Assembly: GCA_026419835.1 (NCBI GenBank)
Contig: JAOAKQ010000001.1
Span: 62,001 to 126,000 of the forward strand
Length of the DNA stretch: 64,000 bases
Direction: 5' to 3'
Origin: Sulfolobales archaeon
GTDB lineage: Archaea; Thermoproteota; Thermoprotei_A; Sulfolobales; NBVN01
A program made the position numbers and the translations under genes. The first letter of the stretch is position 1. Each line of letters starts with the position of its first letter. The notes below the pieces were generated by a model. That model was not told the DNA's origin. It saw only the letters and a list, made by a program, of their open reading frames with translations, and did no database searches. Shown one piece after another: positions 1-8,303 of the stretch.

Positions 1-9
1 GGTATCGCA

Positions 10-732
10 ATGGCTTGGTTACTCGGTAGGAGCAGAGTTGCTGAACTGAGAGTTTTCAGGGAAGGCCTCTACTTCTTTAGATACATAGTCTTCAGAGCGT
101 ATCGAGGTGGACTAGGATTCTTTACTAAGTTCGTACTAGTACTGCTGATGATTGTAACCGCTGCGACCATGCTGTACTACTCCATTGAGACTAACCCAGC
201 TCTAGTCTCGATCTATAGAGGAGATATCGTAGTAGACGGATACGCAGATACGGTGCTACTTAAAGTTTCAGCGGACGGTAGCTATAGTTACAGTGGATTT
301 GAAGTTGTGTACACGAATATCGTGCTTACGAGACTAAGTAAAATGGGTCTGCTGGTCAACCCCGATCTCTCAAATAAATACATAAACTCCACGGTTAATC
401 CGCTTGAAGAAGTAGTTAGAATACAGATAGAGGTATTTGGAAGATACGTAAGTGAAGATGTAGCGGTAGTTCTACGTATTGAAGCATCGTACGATGAAGA
501 AGGAGTACTTAGAGTAGCTAGAGGTCGTATGTACACACAGGTAGTTGAAGTAACTTCAGAACGTGGGAGTGTAGTCATCAGGAAAAGGCCCGCAATTTTC
601 GATTTCAGCATAAGCTCCGCAGGTCCATACACTGGAGAAGCTGTGGTCGTAGCTACACTTCCATCAGTAGCAGTATCTCTTCTTTCAGCATACGTAGTAT
701 CTAGGAAAGATTCCGAGCTCTCAGTTTCGTAG
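10..732 (+). CDS. Membrane-anchored protein of unknown function
   Basis: I do not recognise a family. The 240-residue product has a hydrophobic segment around residues 38-58, an extracytoplasmic-looking beta-rich middle part (about 65-205) and a second hydrophobic segment near residues 210-230, so it looks like a protein anchored at both ends with a large domain on one side of the membrane. No catalytic motif is visible. The reading frame is open to the left edge of the window (no stop in bases 1-9), so the true start could lie outside the window, although the ATG at base 10 is a reasonable start. It lies tail to tail with the next gene. The long reading frame with archaeal codon use supports a real gene; the function is unknown. 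Confidence 0.7.
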   Translation: MAWLLGRSRVAELRVFREGLYFFRYIVFRAYRGGLGFFTKFVLVLLMIVTAATMLYYSIETNPALVSIYRGDIVVDGYADTVLLKVSADGSYSYSGFEVVYTNIVLTRLSKMGLLVNPDLSNKYINSTVNPLEEVVRIQIEVFGRYVSEDVAVVLRIEASYDEEGVLRVARGRMYTQVVEVTSERGSVVIRKRPAIFDFSISSAGPYTGEAVVVATLPSVAVSLLSAYVVSRKDSELSVS

Positions 733-784
733 GTATCGAGAAGTGGCTGAGCGACTCACGCAAACTAGTCCATTAACCTCTAGT

Positions 785-1276
785 CTAACTTGAAGAATGC
801 TTACTCCACACGTACTTTAGCGCGATCTCAACTTGTTTTAAAGCTATCGGTGTTGGATTTATGAGGTCTATTTGAGTAATGTACCCACCACTCTCTTTCA
901 GCCTGTAATCACCTATATCTTTCTTTCCCTTCAGCTCCTCCAGGATCTTGAGGAGGAAATTGGCAACTACTTCATCATTCAACCTTATCCCTCCTCTAAG
1001 AACGATCTTAACCGTTCCATCAGATAATACCTCGTTGGCGATTATCTCTTCTTCAGCGTATATAACTCTAACCTTCTCTTGCTGAGCTACTTTAACTTCC
1101 TCGCTGTAAGATGTTGGGTGAACACTTTGCCGAGAACTTGAAATTGTTGATGCGAGATACCTTAGTATCTCTAGTTCTTCAGTTAACTCCTTTATTCTTC
1201 TCTCTACTTCCTTAATTCTGCTCTCTAAATACTTCACTACTCTATCCTGACTCAGCGGCACCACCCCTATTCTCAA
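785..1276 (-). CDS. Coiled-coil protein of unknown function
   Basis: Residues 10-50 are charged and helical (repeated KE/EE/RI patterns) and probably form a coiled coil. After a Ser-rich linker, residues 70-163 form a compact alpha/beta-looking domain. I do not recognise the family. The gene follows the uracil-DNA glycosylase gene on the same strand and overlaps its end by 35 bases, so the two are probably cotranscribed. The start is uncertain: TTG at 1276 or a GTG at about 1264, the latter sitting directly behind a G-rich stretch. There is no signal peptide or membrane segment, so it is probably cytoplasmic. A role with the DNA-repair partner is only a guess from the overlap. Confidence 0.65.
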   Translation of the reverse strand: MRIGVVPLSQDRVVKYLESRIKEVERRIKELTEELEILRYLASTISSSRQSVHPTSYSEEVKVAQQEKVRVIYAEEEIIANEVLSDGTVKIVLRGGIRLNDEVVANFLLKILEELKGKKDIGDYRLKESGGYITQIDLINPTPIALKQVEIALKYVWSKHSSS

Positions 1277-1889
1277 TAAACTTGAGCAACCCTTTTGAAC
1301 GGTCTTTCATATTCGAGACCTCCCTAAGTAAACTGATATCTCTCTTTAAAACTTCGTAGAGTTCTGGGTTGTAGAGAGCTGCCGCTGGATGATAGGTAGG
1401 TATCAGTAATCTCCGGGATCCTAAGATGTGCGGTCTGTAAGTTCTCCCCCTCATTTTAGATACTCCGACCCACTTGATACCGCCTTTAAGTTCAAAAAGG
1501 TAGTAACCTGCGTAATTACCAAGTGTAACGATTATGTGGGGGTTAACTAGCGAAATTATTCTATCCGTAAAGTATGAGCAGGCAGCTATTTCTTCAGGTT
1601 TAGGCTCTCTATTGTTTGGGGGTCGGCACTTAACTACGTTAGTTATGAAGAACCGCTCCCGCTTAAAACCTACCTCGCTAATGATTTTATCGAGAAGCCT
1701 GCCGGCGGCCCCTACGAATGGCCTACCTTCTTCGTCTTCAGACTTACCCGGAGCTTCTCCGAGGAACATTACGTCCGAGTACAAATTACCTTCGCCAGGA
1801 ACTACTCTAGTTCTAGATAGGGAAAGTGGGCACCTGGCGCAAGATGACATCTCAGCCCTTAATTCACTCCACTTAGACTCTCTACTCAT
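1242..1889 (-). CDS. udg: Family 4 uracil-DNA glycosylase
   Basis: It removes uracil from DNA after cytosine deamination, the first step of base-excision repair. The 215-residue length fits family 4. The first active-site motif GEAPG is at residues 44-48, followed by GRPFVG at 55-60, and the second motif HPAA is at 167-170. Four cysteines (17, 20, 88 and 104) have the spacing of the [4Fe-4S] ligands of this family. The ATG at 1889 gives the expected N-terminus just before the Cys pair. The 3' end overlaps the downstream coiled-coil gene by 35 bases. The assignment is secure; the substrate range (uracil only, or also other deaminated bases) cannot be read from the sequence. Confidence 0.93.
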   Translation of the reverse strand: MSRESKWSELRAEMSSCARCPLSLSRTRVVPGEGNLYSDVMFLGEAPGKSEDEEGRPFVGAAGRLLDKIISEVGFKRERFFITNVVKCRPPNNREPKPEEIAACSYFTDRIISLVNPHIIVTLGNYAGYYLFELKGGIKWVGVSKMRGRTYRPHILGSRRLLIPTYHPAAALYNPELYEVLKRDISLLREVSNMKDRSKGLLKFIENRGGAAESG

Positions 1890-1934
1890 CTACTTAACTA
1901 CCAACACGTATCTCTTCGGAAGAATATAGATTCG

Positions 1935-2774
1935 CTACTCAATAACTTCGAGACCGTACGCATTTGAAACACTTCTAACTACTTGTTTTACGTAAGCTGG
2001 TATCTTACCTTCTAAAACAACTCTAGCGGTTCTAGTGCTTGATTTAAGTACTGCCTGCCTTAAAACATCTTCAAGAACCTCGGGCGAGTCGCGAAGTTCT
2101 TTAACTACGTGTCTCGATATTATATGCCCGAAGCACTCACCTACGGACATAGCTCTCTCAGTGAACTGGTGAGCGTAGTGACCCCCACCTACTCCAATAG
2201 AAGGAGTGCAGTTATGAGGGAGTTCAGTAACGGCTTTGAAGACAGCTTCGGCTAGCACTTCCTGATACGGTTTATAGGACCACTCAGATGGAGAGGAACC
2301 GATTTCGGCAAATGTTAGAGGCTTACCGACCTCGGTCGGTCCGTGGTGTGTGACCTCGTAAGTTACTTCAACACCTTCCAATCTTCGGTCACTAGAGAGC
2401 TGTTTGAGGTACCTTAAAATAGATAGAGCGATAGGTGGATTAGATATAGCTAGCTCTCTAGGTCTACCACCATACTCCGCTCTATCTAGCGGATTCCCAG
2501 TGTGATGCACGGTCAGAGATTTAATTCCAGAGACAGCGCTATGTCTCGAAACAACGATGAAGTAGTCGGCATCGAACAGCTCGTCTAGAAAGCTGAAGCG
2601 GAGAACGTCTTCACTAAACCCAGCAATCGACAACTCCAGACTGCCGAGGCGGGTTGAGCAAACACCTACACTCTCAGCTTTAAACTCCCTACAGCCAGCT
2701 ATTTTAGATAACTCGAGTACCGTACCAACCCCAGCCAGATCCGCTACGCTGTAAGCTACCACTACCTTCTTCAA
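1935..2774 (-). CDS. dtdA: D-aminoacyl-tRNA deacylase, archaeal DtdA type
   Basis: It hydrolyses D-aminoacyl-tRNAs, a proofreading activity for translation. The 279-residue protein has the marks of the archaeal/plant DTD2 (GEK1) family: an N-terminal YSVADLAG stretch, an HHTGN block near residue 89, THHGPTEVG in the middle and GVGGGHYAHQFTERA in the C-terminal third, all rich in the His and Gly residues of the family. The start is TTG at 2774; a TTTAAAG box about 27 bases upstream fits a leaderless transcript. The gene stands alone, head to head with a Cys-rich gene of unknown function. No oddities were seen. Confidence 0.9.
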   Translation of the reverse strand: MKKVVVAYSVADLAGVGTVLELSKIAGCREFKAESVGVCSTRLGSLELSIAGFSEDVLRFSFLDELFDADYFIVVSRHSAVSGIKSLTVHHTGNPLDRAEYGGRPRELAISNPPIALSILRYLKQLSSDRRLEGVEVTYEVTHHGPTEVGKPLTFAEIGSSPSEWSYKPYQEVLAEAVFKAVTELPHNCTPSIGVGGGHYAHQFTERAMSVGECFGHIISRHVVKELRDSPEVLEDVLRQAVLKSSTRTARVVLEGKIPAYVKQVVRSVSNAYGLEVIE

Positions 2775-2926
2775 GCTCTTAAACCCCTAGATAGAGCTTT
2801 AAACTAGTATTTAATGAGTAGTAGCGCTAAGCTTAGTCCTACAATTCCACTATACACACTCTCGACTACTTCATACAGCTTAATTCCGTACGTAGATGTC
2901 TGTAACTGGGATTTAGCATAGCCAGC

Positions 2927-3376
2927 GTGGTGCGAGCTAGCTGCGGGTCTGGGTTAATAGCGTTTATGTACTTAGAGAGGTGTCTCGATGAATCAATACT
3001 GAAGTTGGTAAGTCGTTTGTGTAGAACTGAAGTACTTCAACTAAACTGGAAGTGTTTAATTAGTGGAGTAAAGATCTCTAGAGACCTACCCTACATAATT
3101 CAGCAAAACGGCTGTACGTACTTCGAAATATCCCAAAAGCACTACGTAGGAATACTGCCGGGCTACATCGACGCCCAGTGCGTCTTATGCGGTAGTAGCC
3201 TCAGGTGTAGGTACGGTCTTCAGAAAAGAGCGTGCTCTCCGAGTGGACGCATAGAAGTCTCTCGACATCTGGACATCGAACAAATCAAGGGGCTAGTGCT
3301 AGAACTCAGCGGTATAGGTGGGGACTGCGCATGGTGCGTCACTGAGGAGGGCAGTATACGGTACTCGTACTTGTAA
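2927..3376 (+). CDS. Cys-rich protein of unknown function
   Basis: This is a 149-residue protein with about eleven cysteines, including a CVLCG pair near residue 85 followed by further Cys at about 94 and 103, and a CAWC pair near residue 133. The paired spacing suggests zinc binding or disulfides. I do not recognise the family, and no membrane segment or catalytic motif is clear. The start is uncertain: GTG at 2927 or 2930. It is divergent from dtdA and lies about 210 bases before dnaG; the 3377-3589 gap shows no further gene. Codon use looks like that of its neighbours. It could be a lineage-specific zinc-ribbon-like protein. Confidence 0.5.
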   Translation: MVRASCGSGLIAFMYLERCLDESILKLVSRLCRTEVLQLNWKCLISGVKISRDLPYIIQQNGCTYFEISQKHYVGILPGYIDAQCVLCGSSLRCRYGLQKRACSPSGRIEVSRHLDIEQIKGLVLELSGIGGDCAWCVTEEGSIRYSYL

Positions 3377-3589
3377 TTCTTGAAATCGCCACGAACTCGT
3401 ATGCAGTAAATCCTAGCCGGGTGGTTCTGTTAGAGATTCTCAGAGACTCTAGCAAGTTCCTCACTCAACCTAAAGCTCCGAATTAACGACATGCGTAGGT
3501 TAACGAGCTCACTAGTTTGTAATGCGTTTTTAACTAAGTAAAGCAGTGTTAGTATAGTAATAGGTATCGGTAGCTATGGTGGTTGGCTA

Positions 3590-4792
3590 ATGGTAAAGTA
3601 CGTAGTGAGAGCTAGAGTAGAGGTAGAGGGAATCGTGGACAAGCACGACATTATAGGCGCTATATTCGGTCAAACGGAGGGGTTGTTCGGTTCTGAACTA
3701 GATCTTAGGGACCTGCAGGATAAGGGAAGAATTGGGAGGATCGCCGTTGAAGTTAAGCAGCAGGGTTCTAGAGTCGTTGGAGAAGTGCTCGTCCCGTCCA
3801 ATTTAGATAGAGTTGAAACAGCTCTCGTAGCGTCTATGCTTGAATTCGTAGATAAGGTAGGTCCGTTCAACGCTAGAATCAAGGTAGTCGACATTGTAGA
3901 CGTTAGGAGAGAGAAAATAAGGAAGATCGTGGAGCGAGCTAAGGAAATAATGCTAACGATGATTAAAGAAAAAGAAGTGGATATTAAGGAAGTACTGCAG
4001 GAGATAGAGTCTTCGGTAAGAGCCGCTGAGATCACGTACTACGGTCCAGAGAAGCTACCCGCGGGACCTGATGTAGATAAGTCCGATACGATAATCATAG
4101 TTGAAGGGAGAGCCGATGTTTTAAACCTTCTTAAGTATGGGTATAAGAACGTGATCGCTCTTGAAGGAGCTAAGGGTGAAATTCCGGAAACAATAGTTAA
4201 GTTATCTAACTCTAAGAAGGTAATCGCATTTCTCGATGGAGATAGGGCTGGAGACATGATTCTCAAGGAACTCATACGCGTAGCTAAAGTCAATATGGTG
4301 GCTAGAGCTCCACCAGGTCGGGAAGTTGAGGAGCTCTCTGGAAAGGAAATAGCGAAAGCTCTAAAGAATGCCGTTCCACTAGAAACGTATCTACAGCACA
4401 TCTCGAGAGAAACGGCTGAGAAAGTTGAGGAAGAGGAAGTCAAGGAAGTTTCAGTCGTTACCGTTCCAGAGGCGGAAGTCGTTAGTGAAATCGCTATCCC
4501 AGAGCCCGTCATGAAGACTGTGGAGTCTTTGAGAGGCACTCTAGAGAGTGTAGTATACGACAAGAACTGGAGCGAGGTTATGAGGGTTCCAGTTAAAGAC
4601 CTCGTCGATAAACTCATTACTGATGAGATCAAAGAAGCTTACGCTATAGTGATTGACGGAGTTATAACTCAGAGACTCCTAGATATAGCTTCAGCGAAAG
4701 GAGTTAATGTATTGATAGGTGCTAGAATAGGAGCTATCAGCAAGAAGCCAGCTAACGTCGTGATAATCACATTCGATGACATCAAGTCTTAG
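3590..4792 (+). CDS. dnaG: Archaeal DnaG (Toprim-domain primase-like protein, exosome-associated)
   Basis: Archaeal DnaG combines a Toprim catalytic domain with archaea-specific flanks. In the Sulfolobales it binds the RNA exosome and also has primase activity. Here the N-terminal domain covers about residues 1-150, and the Toprim domain follows with VEGRAD at 171-176 and DGDRAGD at 216-222, carrying the expected acidic residues. An acidic linker (residues 270-300) leads to a C-terminal domain. The 400-residue length is typical. The start ATG at 3590 shares its A with the stop of a four-codon ATG reading frame (3576-3590), and a GGTGGT stretch lies just upstream. A TTTTTAACT box near 3527-3535 is the likely promoter. 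Confidence 0.95.
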   Translation: MVKYVVRARVEVEGIVDKHDIIGAIFGQTEGLFGSELDLRDLQDKGRIGRIAVEVKQQGSRVVGEVLVPSNLDRVETALVASMLEFVDKVGPFNARIKVVDIVDVRREKIRKIVERAKEIMLTMIKEKEVDIKEVLQEIESSVRAAEITYYGPEKLPAGPDVDKSDTIIIVEGRADVLNLLKYGYKNVIALEGAKGEIPETIVKLSNSKKVIAFLDGDRAGDMILKELIRVAKVNMVARAPPGREVEELSGKEIAKALKNAVPLETYLQHISRETAEKVEEEEVKEVSVVTVPEAEVVSEIAIPEPVMKTVESLRGTLESVVYDKNWSEVMRVPVKDLVDKLITDEIKEAYAIVIDGVITQRLLDIASAKGVNVLIGARIGAISKKPANVVIITFDDIKS

Positions 4793-4822
4793 ACTCCGCA
4801 AACGTGGTGACAAGACCGCTGC

Positions 4823-5956
4823 TTAACATAATTTCCTACTTAGACCGAGAGTTTTAGCTATAGAGTTAAGTTCATCACATAGCTTTTTGTGGATAGGTAT
4901 TCCTATTCTCAGTCTGGTCATCATCGTATACCAAGCTTTTTCACCCGGAACCCATATTCTATCAGCACTAGGATGCTTCTTCAGAGACCTAATCTCATTG
5001 ACATAGTCTTCTATTCTCCGATAGAACTCATCCTTTGGCATATAGGATTCAATGTCGATAGCTGCGAATGCGTGACCTACATTAGCTGGTGCTGTATCTA
5101 CTGTGTATCTAACGTGTAAACCCCACGCAGCTCCCGATAGAACCCCCGATATAATGTCTACTATAAAAGCTAGTCCGGAACCTTTATGTCCACCAAATTC
5201 CTCCCCAAGGCCTCCTAAGGGAAGGATCGCAGCTCTACCGGACCTGATCTCCTGAAGTACTTTAGATGCGTCACCACTCAGCATTCTACCTTCGCTACCC
5301 ACAACCCAGCCTTCTGGAACGGCCTTACCGAGCTTAGCGTAGAGCTCGATCTTACCAACTGGAACTACGGATGTAGCTGAATCAAAAAGTATTGGTGGGG
5401 GCGCTCTCCTGGGGATTCCAACGGCAATAGGATTAGTTCCTAGACTCTTAGTTACCGTATTGACGTAGGCAACCAGTTTTTCTGAGTTCGTTACAGAGAT
5501 GCCGATGTACCCCTTCTCAACGGCTTTAAGAGCGTAGTAGCCAGCTATACCGTAGTGGTGGCTACTTTTAACTAGTACTAACGAGACTCCGTACTTTTCA
5601 GCTTTCTCTACGGCGATCTCCATCGCCTTTACTCCAGCTACGTGACCTAGCCCATTATCGGCGTCGAGTAGTGCCGTAGCTCCGCGATCTCTAATTACTC
5701 TCATATTGGGTCTAGGATTAACGCAGCAGTGCATTAAGCCGTCGACATACCTCTTAACTCTCTGAATCCCGTGGCTAGAGATTCCCATCAGGTCTGCGGT
5801 AACCAGTACGTCAGTAACTATTTGCGCATCTTCATCACTTAGTCCAGCCGCGGTAAAGATCTCGCAAACAAAATCTCTAATTACGGTATGATGCATTCTT
5901 ACATAGTCTTCAGGGGGTACTACTGGCTCGCGTTCGTAGAGATCTAGCTCAGACAC
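4823..5956 (-). CDS. LDH2/MDH2-family NAD(P)-dependent malate/lactate-type dehydrogenase
   Basis: This family of oxidoreductases (malate, L-lactate, ureidoglycolate and sulfolactate dehydrogenases) has a fold unrelated to classical MDH. Visible marks are SHGIQRV near residue 60, the central SSHHYGIAGYYA block, TNSEKLVAYV and SLGTNPIAVGIPR, and the C-terminal EEFGGHKGSGLA. The length of 377 residues is usual. The start is GTG at 5956. The gene lies 17 bases downstream of a small Cys-rich gene on the same strand and may be cotranscribed with it. The substrate cannot be fixed from the sequence; malate or a related 2-hydroxy acid is most likely. Confidence 0.88.
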   Translation of the reverse strand: MSELDLYEREPVVPPEDYVRMHHTVIRDFVCEIFTAAGLSDEDAQIVTDVLVTADLMGISSHGIQRVKRYVDGLMHCCVNPRPNMRVIRDRGATALLDADNGLGHVAGVKAMEIAVEKAEKYGVSLVLVKSSHHYGIAGYYALKAVEKGYIGISVTNSEKLVAYVNTVTKSLGTNPIAVGIPRRAPPPILFDSATSVVPVGKIELYAKLGKAVPEGWVVGSEGRMLSGDASKVLQEIRSGRAAILPLGGLGEEFGGHKGSGLAFIVDIISGVLSGAAWGLHVRYTVDTAPANVGHAFAAIDIESYMPKDEFYRRIEDYVNEIRSLKKHPSADRIWVPGEKAWYTMMTRLRIGIPIHKKLCDELNSIAKTLGLSRKLC

Positions 5957-5973
5957 TACGACCCCAAAATACG

Positions 5974-6396
5974 CTACTCTAGGAACATGTCCTTTTTGCT
6001 GAATTTCTTCACTAGCTTACTCCTAGACGCCAGCTCTAGTTCTTCTTTCTCGAGTTCGCTAAAGAATTCTTCACCATCTTTAAACTTAACAGTGAAAGCG
6101 CAGTTACCACTTGGTAGAAGCGCTCTCCTATCGCAGTAAGCAAACTGGCATCTGTAGCCAATACACTGGTCTCCAGTTAATCTGCACATAGCGACCTTCT
6201 GAGTGTACCCCTTTACAACCTTTGTTGAGAGCACTAGCGCGTTTCTAGCACATCTAAACAAAGGACATAGGTTGTTGCACATACTTCCCAAAGGCTTAGG
6301 TTCAGCTAGTTCTCTTTCCCTAAACTCTCGCTTTGAGTAAAATTCGTACCTGTCCGGATTCTTCGACACTGAATTCTTCCCGGTAAATCTTGCCAA
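5974..6396 (-). CDS. Conserved-looking Cys-rich protein of unknown function
   Basis: A 140-residue basic protein with nine cysteines: CNNLCPLFRC near residues 40-49, then Cys residues around 71-90 in the RLTGDQC..YRCQFAYC stretch and one near 98. This spacing suggests an Fe-S cluster or zinc site. The C-terminus is lysine-rich and helical. I do not recognise the family. The start is TTG at 6396, with an AT-rich box (ATTTAATAAG) just upstream that could drive a leaderless transcript. The stop lies 17 bases before the dehydrogenase gene, so the two probably form a short operon. Function unknown. Confidence 0.65.
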   Translation of the reverse strand: MARFTGKNSVSKNPDRYEFYSKREFRERELAEPKPLGSMCNNLCPLFRCARNALVLSTKVVKGYTQKVAMCRLTGDQCIGYRCQFAYCDRRALLPSGNCAFTVKFKDGEEFFSELEKEELELASRSKLVKKFSKKDMFLE

Positions 6397-6553
6397 TTTA
6401 ACTTATTAAATTTTATGGATAACTAAGCAACGTCCAGCCGTAGATCAAGCTCTAGGCAGGTGAACTCTGCCATCAGATATGCGGGGTTTCAAGTCCCCCC
6501 ACGTGTAAGCTACCTACAGCATATATGGCGAGAACCACTCGGACTTCTGTGGT

Positions 6554-7429
6554 GTGCGGTTGAGGAAAGCGCTAGGGTGTGTTTTAATACTTGTAGCGTG
6601 GCTCAGCATATCTTCAGCATCGGTTATGGTAGTTTTATCTAGTTCGAGTTCTCTGGTATGCGCATTTTGGAGGCTTCTGATTGCTACTATCGTAATAACA
6701 CTATACTCTCTAGCGTTCAAAGAATTTAGTAGCGTTTACCCGAAGAACTTAAGAGCGCTTCTTCTCTCTGTAATCTCGGGTACTCTACTAGCAGCTCACT
6801 TTCTAACTTGGATGGAGTCTCTATTTTACATACCCATATCGCTATCGACCACTATAGTCGTACTCTACCCTCTGGTGGCTATGCTCTACGAAACGTTCTT
6901 AAAGATGTCTAGACCTAGACCGCTCGAAATTATTGGTGTGATTACCGCTTTCAGTGGTACGGTAATCGCCGTTCGACCTTATCTCGCGAGAGAATCTCTT
7001 TACGGATCTATCTTAGCGTTCATTGGAGCTTTAACTGGAGCTGCCTACTTCACCATAGGCAGGATTTTAAGGAGGAGTGCGGTTGGTTTAGTAGAGTATG
7101 CCGTACCCTGCTATGCGACGTCAACAATAACTGTGCTTGCTTACTCCGCACTAACTAGTCAGTCCTTATGGCCGTCTAGGGCTAGTTCCTGGATCTTCCT
7201 AGTGCTTCTAGCGGTAGTTCCGATGATCGGTGGACACACGGTCATCAACTACTTAATGAAGTACATGAAGTCCTACGTAGCAACGGTCATAGGTTTTGGA
7301 GAAGCACCCGGTGCTACTATTCTAGCGTCTCTAATTCTATCGCAAAAAGTTGAGCTAAACGTTGCTATAGGAATGGTGGTGGTTTTATTGGGCGCTCTAC
7401 TAACTATAGATTTCAGAGAGTTTGAATAG
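6554..7429 (+). CDS. DMT-superfamily (EamA-type) transporter
   Basis: A 291-residue membrane protein with about ten predicted membrane segments in two internally related halves, as in EamA/drug-metabolite transporters. The second-half signature is seen as GGHTVINYLMKYMKSYVATVIGFGEAPGATILA. Substrates of this superfamily are diverse (amino acids, sugars, nucleotide sugars) and cannot be predicted here. The start is GTG at 6554. A CATATATG box at 6520-6527 lies about 30 bases upstream, so the transcript is nearly leaderless. Just upstream is a short tRNA-like hairpin region that I did not accept as a tRNA. Downstream is the broken SDR gene. Confidence 0.85.
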   Translation: MRLRKALGCVLILVAWLSISSASVMVVLSSSSSLVCAFWRLLIATIVITLYSLAFKEFSSVYPKNLRALLLSVISGTLLAAHFLTWMESLFYIPISLSTTIVVLYPLVAMLYETFLKMSRPRPLEIIGVITAFSGTVIAVRPYLARESLYGSILAFIGALTGAAYFTIGRILRRSAVGLVEYAVPCYATSTITVLAYSALTSQSLWPSRASSWIFLVLLAVVPMIGGHTVINYLMKYMKSYVATVIGFGEAPGATILASLILSQKVELNVAIGMVVVLLGALLTIDFREFE

Positions 7430-7482
7430 AACGTGTTTTAAGAACTGTAAATAAAGACCGCGAGATCCCGGTCTTGGTGAGC

Positions 7483-8197
7483 GTGCTGAACATGAGCCTC
7501 AGCGGTAGAGTAGCTCTCATAACTGGAGGTGGTGCTGGTATTGGACATGAGATTGCTCATACTCTAGCAAAACACGGTGCTGACTTAATCGTCGTCGAGA
7601 AGAAGGCTGAAGTCCTGCGCAGAGTAGTCGATGAACTCACCGGTCTCGGTAGGAGAGTACCCCCCCGCAAGCGGACGTCACAAAGAAAAATGAGGTAGAT
7701 AATGCTGTAGGTAGAGCCGTAAGTGAATTCGGTAAAATCGATATACTAGTAAATAACGTAGGAGCCTACCCGAGGCACAGCTTTCTTGAAATGAAGGAGG
7801 ATGAGTGGTTTGAGATTATGAATGTAAATTTAACGAGTATGTTCTACGAGTCCCAGGTTTAGTCCACTACGGAGCGGCGAAAGCCGGTGTAGTAGGTTTT
7901 ACTAAGTGCTTAGCAGCCGAGCTAGCTCCGTACAATATCACGGTTAACGCTATCGCTCCAGGACCGATACTCACGGAAGGCGTTAAACCTATCTGGGCTC
8001 CGGAAGACATTAAGTTACAGGAAATGGTTACGCCGTTAGGTAGGTTTGGCCTTCCATCTGACGTAGCCGGCATGGTTCTGTTCCTCGTAAGTGATTACGT
8101 TGAGTTCATTACCGGGCAGGTATTCATAGTTGATGGAGGTCTTACATTAGTTAATCCTAGACTCGTCGTTAAGAACATCCTGAAATCTGCTCGGTAG
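7483..8197 (+). pseudogene. Decayed short-chain dehydrogenase/reductase (FabG-like)
   Basis: Three pieces in different frames together make an SDR. Piece 1 (7483-7659) holds the NAD(P)-binding TGGGAGIG. Piece 2 (about 7665-7861, frame changed at a run of seven C at 7660-7666) holds ADVT and the NNVG motif, and ends in a TAG stop at 7859-7861. Piece 3 (from 7862) resumes at the catalytic Tyr/Lys block (HYGAAKAG) and runs to the normal C-terminus GQVFIVDGG. About 30 residues, including the catalytic Ser region, are missing between pieces 2 and 3, so a deletion of roughly 90 bases is inferred. The promoter (GTAAATAAAG near 7448-7457) and a GTG start are intact. The C-run shift alone could be a sequencing error; the deletion is harder to explain that way. 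Confidence 0.85.
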
Positions 8198-8273
8198 GGC
8201 GAGAGAAGTCGAGGTTCGCGTAGTTGAAATCTATCAGACAGGTCTCTACGTAGTTAAACGCTCAGTTTTTAAG

Positions 8274-8281
8274 TAATTATC
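8274..8281 (+). promoter_or_regulatory. TATA-like box for thyX
   Basis: The AT-rich TAATTATC is centred about 26 bases upstream of the in-frame CTG at 8304. That is the usual distance from an archaeal TATA box to the transcription start, so the transcript would begin at or next to that CTG. A second AT-rich stretch, TTTTTAAG at 8266-8273, is an alternative box. Confidence 0.45.
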
Positions 8282-8303
8282 TAATTAGTCTAGTGGGGTC
8301 TAC

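Noticed and set aside
6440-6510. tRNA-like hairpins (GGCAG-GTGAACT-CTGCC with a GAA triplet and a T-arm-like GGGG-TTTCAAGT-CCCC)
   Set aside because: The T arm has a T where the invariant G53 should be, position 37 is C, no D arm with GG is seen and the acceptor strands do not pair. At most a relic.
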